From Cellulomonas persica (GTDB taxonomy: Bacteria; Actinomycetota; Actinomycetes; Actinomycetales; Cellulomonadaceae): a stretch of 64,000 bases of DNA. This document shows, piece after piece, positions 1 to 7,375 of the stretch. The position numbers and the translations under genes were made by a program. The first letter of the stretch is position 1, and each line of letters starts with the position of its first letter. The notes under the pieces were generated by a model. That model ran no database searches, was not told the origin of the DNA, and worked only from the letters and a program-made list of their open reading frames with translations. The stretch covers positions 37,224-101,223 of the forward strand of contig NZ_BJUA01000013.1 in NCBI RefSeq assembly GCF_007989825.1, written 5' to 3'.

Positions 1-2
1 GT

Positions 3-128
3 TCGTGGCACCTCGTGGGGGACCGGGCGATGGTGCGGGAGCGGACGGTCGAGGCCGCGTTGCGCCTGCTCCGCGAGCTGGCCGACGGGTCCGGTGACGA
101 GCGGGCAGGCGGCCCCGACACGGCGTGA
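3..128 (+). CDS. cinA: CinA family protein, C-terminal end (partial)
   Basis: Only the last 41 codons are inside the window, ending at TGA 126-128. The visible residues include GDRAMVRERTVEAAL followed by LRLLREL. This is the usual last helix of the CinA C-terminal (nicotinamide-mononucleotide deamidase/PncC-like) domain, in which a G-D-R motif precedes the helix. The protein then ends in a short polar tail. In many actinobacteria cinA lies directly upstream of clgR, exactly as here, and that synteny supports the call as much as the short sequence does. The frame is open to the left edge, so the start and the rest of the protein are missing. I cannot tell whether the N-terminal molybdopterin-binding-like domain is present. 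Confidence 0.75.
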   Translation, partial: SWHLVGDRAMVRERTVEAALRLLRELADGSGDERAGGPDTA

Positions 129-259
129 CACGCGCGCGTCCCGCACACGCGGGTGAATCCTCACGTGTGGTCGTGGCGGGCTCGACCGGCCCGGGAACAC
201 GACGACGTGCTCGGACGTTGGAGCCAGCGTGATGAACACTCGACCTCCCGTCCGCCGCA

Positions 260-291
260 CGCCCGCGCGTGTGGGCGGCGCAAGGTACGGT
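260..291 (+). promoter_or_regulatory. Candidate clgR promoter with dyad
   Basis: In the 298-base gap between cinA and clgR, TACGGT at 286-291 fits an actinobacterial -10 element (TANNNT). A CGCCC-N8-GGGCG dyad at 260-277 lies where the -35 would be, a position suitable for an operator. ClgR proteins are often autoregulated, so the dyad could be its own site, but I do not see a clean match to a published ClgR consensus. Nothing else in the gap looks like a gene. Confidence 0.35.
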
Positions 292-426
292 GGAAAGGTG
301 TCGGCGGACAGGACGTCGACACGCGAGGCGACACGCCAGCCGGCACGGGACGTGCCGACTGGTCCGACACTCCGGTCGGACGGCAGGACCGTCGGCCGGA
401 CGGACGAGACGAGAGGGGGAGCCCCG

Positions 427-768
427 ATGGTCGTTCTCCGTCGTGAGATCGGCGATGTGCTGCGGGATGCGCGCCAGCGCCAGGGCCGGACCCTTCGTGA
501 GGTCTCGTCGGCAGCACGGGTCTCGCTCGGGTACCTGAGCGAGGTCGAGCGAGGGCAGAAGGAGGCGTCGTCGGAGCTGCTGCAGAGCATCTGCGTGGCG
601 CTCGACGTGCCGATGTCGCTCGTGCTGCGCGAGGTGAGCGACCGCGTCGCGGTCGCCGAGGGTCTGCTCATCCCGGACACGGTCCCCGCGGACCTGGCAG
701 CGTCGATGGGTTGCACGGGCGAGGGTGGCTGGGCGCGCACGCGCTCGGAGCTCGCGCCGATCGGCTGA
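427..768 (+). CDS. clgR: XRE-family transcriptional activator ClgR
   Basis: 113-residue helix-turn-helix regulator. The N-terminal half is a Cro/cI-type [23 protein letters not shown] is followed by [19 protein letters not shown], the characteristic ClgR core with a recognition helix that reads [11 protein letters not shown]. In actinobacteria ClgR activates clp protease genes and, in mycobacteria, the psp envelope-stress locus. The ATG at 427 is chosen because GAGAGGGGGA at 411-420 is a good ribosome-binding site six bases upstream and because homologues begin with a similar V-V/L-R-R-E-I-G sequence. An in-frame ATG at 229 would add 66 arginine-rich residues unlike the family. The stop codon lies inside a perfect palindrome (763-786), so transcription probably ends just past the gene. 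Many ClgR proteins end in a short degron for Clp. Here the C-terminus is ELAPIG, without the Ala-Ala end seen in some homologues. Confidence 0.88.
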   Translation: MVVLRREIGDVLRDARQRQGRTLREVSSAARVSLGYLSEVERGQKEASSELLQSICVALDVPMSLVLREVSDRVAVAEGLLIPDTVPADLAASMGCTGEGGWARTRSELAPIG

Positions 769-786
769 CGACCGCGGTCGTCAGCC
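763..786. terminator. Perfect 24-bp palindrome over the clgR stop codon
   Basis: Bases 763-774 and 775-786 are exact reverse complements (the arm begins GGCTGACGACC), so the RNA could form a roughly 10-bp hairpin with a four-base loop. It contains the clgR TGA at 766-768. A second, larger hairpin lies 80 bases downstream, so this may be one of two stacked terminators for clgR. Confidence 0.55.
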
Positions 787-865
787 CACCGCAGGGCACG
801 CACCGCGGCCTGCCGCGCCGCAGTGCACGGGTGCGCTGCCCCGACTTTCCCGCACGATCGACTTC

Positions 866-902
866 CCGTACGCCCCGGACAGCCGCTGTCCGGGGCGTAC
901 GG
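866..902. terminator. Bidirectional terminator between clgR and the glycosylase
   Basis: A 17-bp perfect stem (866-882 with 886-902, core GTACGCCCCGGACAG) closes on a 3-base CCG loop. It lies between the convergent clgR (+) and fpg/nei (-) genes and, being symmetric, can stop transcription from either side. No long T-tract follows, which is usual in very GC-rich actinomycetes. Confidence 0.85.
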
Positions 903-1000
903 CGTCTGTGCCCGGTGCCGATTCCGTCGGACCCGTGCCCGATGCGTGCGCCCCTCGGATGCCTGGCTCTCTCGCGCGCTGCCGACCGTGCGCCCCGGGG

Positions 1001-1759
1001 TCACCGGGCTCGCTGGCAGGTCGGGCAGTAGAAGACCGGCCGTTGCATCGGGGGCCGGCGCGCCTGACCGACCGCGACGGGCGTGCCGCAGCGCGGGCAG
1101 GGCTGCCGCAGCCGCCCGTGCACGCGACCGGGTGGGAACCCCGTGAGCACCGAGCGCTGCATCTGCTGCCGCGCGGTCCGGTAGAGGCGCACCGGGTCGG
1201 GCACCTCGTCGGCGGGTGTCCAGGGCCACAGACGCAGCGCGAACAGCGATTCGGCGCAGTAGATCGTCCCGATGCCCGCCGCAACCCGCTGGTCGAGCAG
1301 CACCTCGGCGGCGGGCGTCTGCCCGGCCGCCCGCCACCGCTCGAGGACCTCGTCGAGGTCGAGCTCGTCGGCGAGCACGTCGGGGCCCAGATGACCCAGG
1401 AGGCGGGGCTCGTCGCGCGTCGGGAGCACGTCGAGCATGCCGAGCAGCCTGCCGTACGCGGTCCAGCGTGACGTCGCGAGCAGTGCCCGCACCTCCTCGG
1501 ACCGACCCCGCGCCGCGGGTGTACCGGTACGCGCGATCCGCCACTCGCCGTCCATGCGCAGGTGCGTGTGCAGCGTGCGGCCGTCGTCGAACCGCGTGAG
1601 CAGGTGCTTGCCGTAGGGCCGGGTGCCGAGCACGGTCCGTCCGACGAGGTCCACGCCCGCGGCCGTCGGCCAGCGCAGCTCGGCGCGCTCGAGCACCTGA
1701 CCCGCGAGCGCCTCGTCGAGCCGGGTCGCCGTCCGGCGCAGGATGTCTCCCTCAGGCAC
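1001..1759 (-). CDS. Fpg/Nei family DNA glycosylase (Nei2-like)
   Basis: 252-residue bifunctional base-excision repair glycosylase/AP lyase. It begins MPEGD: after removal of Met, the N-terminal Pro and Glu3 form the catalytic pair of the Fpg/Nei family. A conserved beta-clamp lysine is seen in YGKHLL near residue 50, and the helix-two-turn-helix appears as AGIGTIYCAESLF. A C-terminal zinc finger has CPRCG and CPTCQ near residues 222-249. MPEGD rather than MPELPE points to the actinobacterial Nei/Nei2 branch, which acts on oxidised pyrimidines. Substrate specificity is inferred. The usually conserved Asn of the G-I-G-N motif is Thr here. The gene follows lhr on the same strand with a 63-base gap, so the two may form a repair operon, and it ends at the strong bidirectional terminator shared with clgR. 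Confidence 0.87.
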   Translation of the reverse strand: MPEGDILRRTATRLDEALAGQVLERAELRWPTAAGVDLVGRTVLGTRPYGKHLLTRFDDGRTLHTHLRMDGEWRIARTGTPAARGRSEEVRALLATSRWTAYGRLLGMLDVLPTRDEPRLLGHLGPDVLADELDLDEVLERWRAAGQTPAAEVLLDQRVAAGIGTIYCAESLFALRLWPWTPADEVPDPVRLYRTARQQMQRSVLTGFPPGRVHGRLRQPCPRCGTPVAVGQARRPPMQRPVFYCPTCQRAR

Positions 1760-1822
1760 CGCGGACCGCCCTCACGGTGCCCGACCGCCGTCCGACGGTG
1801 CACGGACGCGGCGGCGTGCGCG

Positions 1823-4800
1823 TCACCGGTCCGTCCCGAGCCGCAGCCCGCGCGGCGTGGTCGCGAAGCCCGCCGCGACCAGAGCCCGTCCCGCGGGCGA
1901 GTGGACGGCGCCGTCCGCGAGCACCGCCGCGCCGTCGATCCGCGTGATGGTCAGCCGGCCGGTGCGCGCGACGACGGCGGCGAGCCCGCGTGCGGCCGCG
2001 GCGAGCGTCTCGTCGTCCTCCGCGAACGACAGCACCGTGCGGCCGCCGCGTTCGAGGTAGAGCGCAAGACCGCCGTCGACGAGCACGACGAGCGACCCCG
2101 CCTTGCGCCCAGGCCGGTGGCCCGTGCCGTCGGCCGCCGGTCGGTCGGGCCACGCGAGCGAGCCGCCGTAGGGGTTCGCGGGGTCGGTCGCGGCCAGCAC
2201 GACGACGACGGGGTGGGGACCGGCGCCGTACCGGCGCGGCGCGTCGGCGGACGCTCCGGAGCCCGCCGTCGCAGCGCCCGCCGCCGCGCCTGACCTGGTC
2301 ATGCCTGCCCCTGCTGTGCCTGCCCTCGCCGTGCCTGCCCTCGCCGTGCCCGAACCGGTCGCTCCCGCTCCCGGCAGCGCCCATGCGTCGGTGGACGGCG
2401 GTGCAGCGCCCGGGCGCTCGTCGCGCAGCTCGACGGCCCGGTCGCGCGCCGCCTGCACGGTCGCGGCGTCGGCGCGCAGCTGGTCGACCGCGCCGGGCAG
2501 CGCGAACTGCGAGCCGCCGAGCCGTTCGACGAAGTACCCGCGGCGCACCTGACCGCCCTGCTCGAGCGCCCCGAGCACGCGGTACACGTCGCCGAAACGC
2601 GCACCGATCCCCTCGAGCGGGGCGACGGCGCGCGTCAGCACGCCGTGGCGGTCCAGGAGCTGCGCGGCGAGCGCGTGCGCGCGCAGGGTCGGGTCGGGCT
2701 CGCGCGCCGGCAGGAGCGACCAGCGGCCCGCGGCGCTCGCCGCGCTCGCACCCGGGCGACCGAGCGCCCCGGCCGAGGCCATGCCGGGCCCGCGCAGCCC
2801 GAGGCGAGGACGCAGCGCGCGACCGCGCGGCGCCGCGGGGCGCGTGCGGTGGGCGGTGCTGCCCGAGCCCAGCCACGCGCGCAGGGGCGCGAGCGAGTCG
2901 TTGGTGACCTGTCCGGCCCACACGAGCTCCCACAGCGCGGCCGCGATCTCGCGCTCGCTCACGTGACCGGAAGCCGGCCGATGCTGCTCGTCGCCGGACG
3001 CGAGCTCCTGGCCGTGCTCCTGCTCGCGCGCACGCTCGTGCTGGGCGAGCCGTTCGGCCACGCGCGCGACGAGCGCGCCCACGAACCACGCGCCGCCGTC
3101 GGCCAGACAGTCCAGGACCGCGTCGCGGACCGGTGACGGCGTGAGCTCGTCGGGCACGGGGGCGGGCAGCGTGAGGTCCGCGACGGCCGCCGGGTGCAGC
3201 GAGACCAGGCCGTCGTGGCCCGGCAGCGCGGCGTGCCCGGCCCACACCACCTCGCCGGCGGCCGTGAGCTCGTCGAGCATCTCCGGGCGGTAGTCGACGA
3301 CGCGCGACGGCAGGACGTGCGCCTCGAGCGCCGAGGCCGGGACGGCGAAGCCCGCGAGCTGCTCGACGACGCGGGCGACACCGTCCACTCCGCGCAGGCC
3401 GTCGCTCGCACGCCCCAGCACGGGCACGACCGACTGCCAGCGCGGCAGGAAGACTCCCAGCGAGCGCGGGTCGACGGGCTCGACCTGCGACCGCAGCGCC
3501 GCGAGCGAGCGCCGCCGCAGCGTGCGCAGCACGTTGGCGTCGCAGAACTCGTCGCCCGTCCCGCCGAGCTCGGTGGGTCGCAGCCGACCGCGCACGAGCA
3601 CGCCCGCGCTCTCCAGGCGGGCGAGCGCATGGTGCGCGATCGCGACACCCCAGCCGTAGCGCGCGGCGAGCGCGGTCGCGGTGAACGGGCCGTGCGTGCG
3701 GGCGTACCGGCGCGCGAGGTCCCCGACGGGGTCGGGCAGGACCTCGGTGAACGCCTCGGGCACGCCGACGGGCAGCGCCACGCCGAGCGCGTCCCGCAGC
3801 CGCCCCGCGTCCTCGATCGCGGCCCACTGCGTCGCGCGGTGCGGCGGCACGCCCGCGAGGCGCACCTCGATCAGCCGACGCGCGTCGGCGAGCTCGGCGA
3901 GCCACGTCGCCACGTGGTCGTGCGCGGCGGGCGCGGTGCGGGTCATCAGCTCGGCGACCGTCAGCGGGCCGTGCCGGCGCACGGTGTCGGCGAGCTGCTC
4001 GATCGTCGTCGCCTGCCGGTCCGGCGCGCGGCCGGACAGCTCGGCCTCCGTCTCGAGCACCGCCTCGGGGTCGAGCAGGTCCGCGAGCTGGGACTCGCCG
4101 CCCTGGCCGAGCAGCTCGGCCAGGAGTGTCGGGTCGAGCGTGAGCGCCGCGGCCCGGCGCTCGGCGAGCGGCGCGTCCCCGTCGTACAGGAACTGCGCGG
4201 TGTAGCCCATGAGCAGGGACTGCGCGAACGGCGAGGGCGCGGGTGTCGTCACCTCGAGCACCCGCACGCGCCCGGTCGAGATCCCGCGCATGAGCTCGGC
4301 GAGCGCAGCGGTGTCGAAGTCGTCCTGCAGGCACTCGCGCGTCGCCTCGAGCAGGATGGGGAAGTCGGGGTACTGCGCGGCGACCGACAGGAGCTGCGCG
4401 GCGCGCTGGCGCTGCTGCCACAGCGGGCTGCGGCGGTCCGGCCGACGGCGGGGGAGCAGCAGGGCGCGTCCGGCGGCCTCGCGGAAGCGCGCGCCGAACA
4501 GCGCCGACGAGCCGAGCTCGGAGCGGACCTGCGTCACGACGTCGTCGGCGTCGACGAGCAGGTCGGCCAGGTCGAGACCCGGGCCGCCGGAGGTCGGCGG
4601 CGGCCCGCTGCGGCTGTCGAGCCCGTCGACCGGCCACAGCTCGTCGAGCTCGGCGTCGAGCATGTCGGGCAGCCGCAGGACGATCCCGTCGTCGGAGTGC
4701 ATCGCCGCGGCGTCCACGCCGTACCGCTCGCGCAGCCGCGCGCCCAGCACCACGGCCCACGGCGCGTGCACGCGCGCGCCGTACGGCGAGTGGATGACGA

Positions 4801-6979
4801 TCCGCCAGTCGCCGAGCTCGTCGCGGAACCGCTCGACGACCACCGCGGTGTCGCTCGGCACCTCACCCGTGGCTGTCTGCTGCTCGCGCAGGTAGGCGAG
4901 CAGGTTGTCGGCCGCCCAGGCGTCGAGGCCCGCCGCGGTCGCGGCGAGCCGCGCGTCCTCGTCGTCGAGCGCGACGAGCTCGCGCACCCACGCACCCATC
5001 GCCTGACCCAGCGCCGCGGGCCGGCCCGGCGCGTCGCCCTTCCAGAACGGCAGCCGCCCGGGCAGCCCGGGCGCGGGGGAGACCAGCACCCGGTCCGTCG
5101 TGATCTGCTCGATGCGCCACGTGCTCGAGCCGAGCGTGAACGTGTCGCCGGCACGCGACTCGTAGACCATCTCCTCGTCGAGCTCGCCGACGCGCTTGCC
5201 GCCGCGTGTGCGCCCGCCCGAGACCTCGGGGTCGACGGGCACGCCGTCCGCCGAGCCCGTGGCCAGGAACACGCCGTACATGCCGCGGTCGGGGATCGTG
5301 CCGCCGCTCGTGACCGCGAGCCGCAGCGCGCCCGGCCGGCCCGTGAGCACGTCCCGCACGCGGTCCCACACGAGGCGTGGACGCAGCTCGGCGAACTCCT
5401 CGCTCGGGTACCGGCCCGCGAGCATGTCGAGCACCGCGCGCAGGGTCGCGTCGCCGAGCTGGCTGAACGGCGCCGCGCGGCGCACGACGCGTGCCAGCTC
5501 GTCGACCGGCCAGTCGTCGACCGCGACCATCGCGACGACCTGCTGCGCGAGGACGTCGAGCGGGTTGCTCGGGATCGCGAGCGGCTCGAGCTCGCCGCTG
5601 CGCATGCGCTGGGCCGTGACCGCCGCGGCCACGAGCTCGCCCCGGTACGTCGGGAAGACCACGCCGCGCGAGACGGCACCGACCTGGTGGCCCGCGCGGC
5701 CGATCCGCTGCAGGCCGCTCGCGACCGACGGCGGTGCGCCGACCTGCACGACGAGGTCGACCGCGCCCATGTCGATCCCGAGCTCGAGCGAGCTCGTGGC
5801 GACGACCGCGGGCAGCGCGCCGGCCTTGAGCTCGGACTCGGTGCGGGTGCGCTCGGCCCGGCTCATGGACCCGTGATGCGCCCGCGCGAGGATGCCGCTC
5901 GCGTCGCGCGTGTCGATCCCGACGCCCGTGCCGGACTGCCCGGGCACGGAAGCCGCGTGCAGCTCGCCGGGGTCCGCGACGTCCAGCCCCTGGCGCTGGG
6001 CCCACACCTCGTTCATGCGCGACGTGAGGCGCTCCGCGCCGCGCCGCGAGTTGGTGAACACGAGCGTCGAGCGGTGCTCGGCCACGAGGTCGACGACGCG
6101 CTCCTCGACGTGCGGCCAGACCGACGCGCGGCGCTGGGGGCTGTGGGCCGCTCCCGACAGGTCCGGGCCCTCGTCGTCGGGCGTGCCGCCCCCGGGCGTG
6201 GGGGCGCTCGCGAGGTCCGTCAGGTCCGGGACCGGCACGACGACGTCCACCGCGATCTGCTTGGTGGACGGCGGCTGCACGACGACCACCTCGCGGCCGC
6301 CCTCGTGCGGCGGGCGCGCGCCGGCCAGGAAGCCCGCGACCGGCTCGACGGGCTGGACGGTGGCGGACAGCCCGATCCGCTGCGCAGGTGCGTGCCCGCC
6401 CGCCTCCAGGAGGGCGTCGAGCCGTTCGAGGGACAGCGCGAGGTGCGCGCCGCGCTTGGTGCCGGCGACGGCGTGGATCTCGTCGACGATCACTGTCCGG
6501 ACTCCCGCGAGTCCCGCCCGGGCGCCCGAGGTCAGGACGAGGTAGAGCGACTCGGGCGTCGTGATGAGCACGTCCGGGGGTCGCGTCGCGAACGCGCGTC
6601 GCTCCGACGGGGGCGTGTCGCCCGTGCGGATGCCGACCGCGACGTCCGGGAGCGTGGTCCCCAGGCGCGTGGCCGCCTGGCGGATCCCGACGAGCGGCGA
6701 GCGCAGGTTGCGCTCGACGTCGGTCGCGAGCGCCTTGAGCGGGGAGACGTACAGCACGCGGCAGCGCAGCGCGGGGTCCTGCGGCGGCGGTCCGGTCAGG
6801 AGGCCGTCCAGGGCCCACAGGAAGGCGGCGAGCGTCTTGCCCGAGCCCGTGGGCGCCACGACGAGCGCGTGCCGCCCGCCCGAGACGGCGTCCCACGCGC
6901 CGAGCTGGGCCGCGGTCGGCTCGGCGAACGCGCCCGAGAACCACGACCGGGTCGGCTCGGAGAACCGGGTGAGCACCAC
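1823..6979 (-). CDS. lhr: Large ATP-dependent helicase Lhr
   Basis: A 1718-residue superfamily 2 helicase, the founding type of the Lhr family (3'-5' translocase, DNA-damage linked in mycobacteria). In order: Walker A APTGSGKT near residue 41; DEIH box near residue 163; motif IV region with VFTNSRRGAERL; motifs V/VI in SSLELGIDMGAVDLVVQ and SGLQRIGRAGH; then the Lhr winged-helix/beta-barrel core and a long C-terminal domain. The family is usually near 1500 residues. The excess is a C-terminal low-complexity linker including AGTAR repeats (about residues 1543-1560) and an insertion rich in Glu/Gln/His. Start: the GTG at 6979 gives the usual short lead-in before TRFSEPTRSWF. GTG 6976 or a GTG a few codons upstream are possible, and no strong ribosome-binding site decides. 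Continuation of the same frame upstream to 9238 is antisense to other genes and is not part of the protein. It is divergent from the DUF3046 gene. Confidence 0.92.
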   Translation of the reverse strand: MVLTRFSEPTRSWFSGAFAEPTAAQLGAWDAVSGGRHALVVAPTGSGKTLAAFLWALDGLLTGPPPQDPALRCRVLYVSPLKALATDVERNLRSPLVGIRQAATRLGTTLPDVAVGIRTGDTPPSERRAFATRPPDVLITTPESLYLVLTSGARAGLAGVRTVIVDEIHAVAGTKRGAHLALSLERLDALLEAGGHAPAQRIGLSATVQPVEPVAGFLAGARPPHEGGREVVVVQPPSTKQIAVDVVVPVPDLTDLASAPTPGGGTPDDEGPDLSGAAHSPQRRASVWPHVEERVVDLVAEHRSTLVFTNSRRGAERLTSRMNEVWAQRQGLDVADPGELHAASVPGQSGTGVGIDTRDASGILARAHHGSMSRAERTRTESELKAGALPAVVATSSLELGIDMGAVDLVVQVGAPPSVASGLQRIGRAGHQVGAVSRGVVFPTYRGELVAAAVTAQRMRSGELEPLAIPSNPLDVLAQQVVAMVAVDDWPVDELARVVRRAAPFSQLGDATLRAVLDMLAGRYPSEEFAELRPRLVWDRVRDVLTGRPGALRLAVTSGGTIPDRGMYGVFLATGSADGVPVDPEVSGGRTRGGKRVGELDEEMVYESRAGDTFTLGSSTWRIEQITTDRVLVSPAPGLPGRLPFWKGDAPGRPAALGQAMGAWVRELVALDDEDARLAATAAGLDAWAADNLLAYLREQQTATGEVPSDTAVVVERFRDELGDWRIVIHSPYGARVHAPWAVVLGARLRERYGVDAAAMHSDDGIVLRLPDMLDAELDELWPVDGLDSRSGPPPTSGGPGLDLADLLVDADDVVTQVRSELGSSALFGARFREAAGRALLLPRRRPDRRSPLWQQRQRAAQLLSVAAQYPDFPILLEATRECLQDDFDTAALAELMRGISTGRVRVLEVTTPAPSPFAQSLLMGYTAQFLYDGDAPLAERRAAALTLDPTLLAELLGQGGESQLADLLDPEAVLETEAELSGRAPDRQATTIEQLADTVRRHGPLTVAELMTRTAPAAHDHVATWLAELADARRLIEVRLAGVPPHRATQWAAIEDAGRLRDALGVALPVGVPEAFTEVLPDPVGDLARRYARTHGPFTATALAARYGWGVAIAHHALARLESAGVLVRGRLRPTELGGTGDEFCDANVLRTLRRRSLAALRSQVEPVDPRSLGVFLPRWQSVVPVLGRASDGLRGVDGVARVVEQLAGFAVPASALEAHVLPSRVVDYRPEMLDELTAAGEVVWAGHAALPGHDGLVSLHPAAVADLTLPAPVPDELTPSPVRDAVLDCLADGGAWFVGALVARVAERLAQHERAREQEHGQELASGDEQHRPASGHVSEREIAAALWELVWAGQVTNDSLAPLRAWLGSGSTAHRTRPAAPRGRALRPRLGLRGPGMASAGALGRPGASAASAAGRWSLLPAREPDPTLRAHALAAQLLDRHGVLTRAVAPLEGIGARFGDVYRVLGALEQGGQVRRGYFVERLGGSQFALPGAVDQLRADAATVQAARDRAVELRDERPGAAPPSTDAWALPGAGATGSGTARAGTARAGTAGAGMTRSGAAAGAATAGSGASADAPRRYGAGPHPVVVVLAATDPANPYGGSLAWPDRPAADGTGHRPGRKAGSLVVLVDGGLALYLERGGRTVLSFAEDDETLAAAARGLAAVVARTGRLTITRIDGAAVLADGAVHSPAGRALVAAGFATTPRGLRLGTDR
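2301..2350 (-). repeat. 15-bp tandem repeat inside lhr
   Basis: Units of 15 bases (GTGCCTGCCCTCGCC on the + strand at 2316-2330 and 2331-2345, with a diverged copy at 2301 and a partial copy at 2346) encode repeated A-G-T-A-R in the Lhr C-terminal linker. The unit length is a multiple of three, so copy-number change would keep the frame. Confidence 0.8.
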
Positions 6980-7123
6980 GGCGCCATCGTCGCAGGCCCC
7001 GCCCACATCCGCGGCCTCGTCGAGGCAGCCGGCCCCGACGAGCCGGTCGGCGCGCGACGGACGCCTGGTCGACCTGCCGGTCGTGTGCTGCGCGCCGTCC
7101 GTGGTCCGTGACAGGCTGACGCC

Positions 7124-7357
7124 GTGAGGTACAGCGAGTTCTGGGAGCTGGTCGAGGAGGTCCTCGGCAGCGCGCACGGGCGTGAGCTCGTCGCGACGCT
7201 CGTCGTGGGCGCGCTCGACAACCGGACGGCCGCGGCGGCGCTCGAGGACGGGCAGGACCCCCGCACCGTGTGGCACGCGCTGTGCGACGAGCTCGACATC
7301 CCCGAGTCGCGCAGGTGGGGGGCCGACCAGCGCCGGCCCGCCCCGCCGCGCCGCTGA
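7124..7357 (+). CDS. DUF3046 family protein
   Basis: 77-residue small acidic protein beginning RYSEFWELVEEVLGSAHGRE. It contains the typical DUF3046 features E-F-W, ALxDGxDPRTVW and CDELDIP. Its function is unknown. In mycobacteria the family member lies beside recX/recA, and here it lies between lhr and the recA region, so the neighbourhood association with DNA repair is conserved. The GTG at 7124 is used. There is no Shine-Dalgarno sequence, but CAGGCT at 7112-7117 sits six bases before the start, the layout of a leaderless promoter with an imperfect -10. The tail is rich in proline and arginine. Confidence 0.85.
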   Translation: MRYSEFWELVEEVLGSAHGRELVATLVVGALDNRTAAAALEDGQDPRTVWHALCDELDIPESRRWGADQRRPAPPRR

Positions 7358-7375
7358 GCGGACGGTGAGCGTCCG

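Noticed and set aside
229..426. N-terminal extension of clgR from ATG 229
   Set aside because: Would cover the likely promoter, adds an Arg-rich stretch unlike homologues, and ATG 427 has the ribosome-binding site.
1752..4760. Minus-strand open frame of about 1000 codons in a second frame of lhr
   Set aside because: Overlaps the correct lhr frame on the same strand and is almost entirely Arg/Ala/Gly.
3194..7111. Plus-strand open frame of about 1300 codons opposite lhr
   Set aside because: Antisense to a gene with all helicase motifs; composition is Arg/Ala/Gly/Asp-rich with no domain. Long empty frames are expected opposite genes at this GC content.
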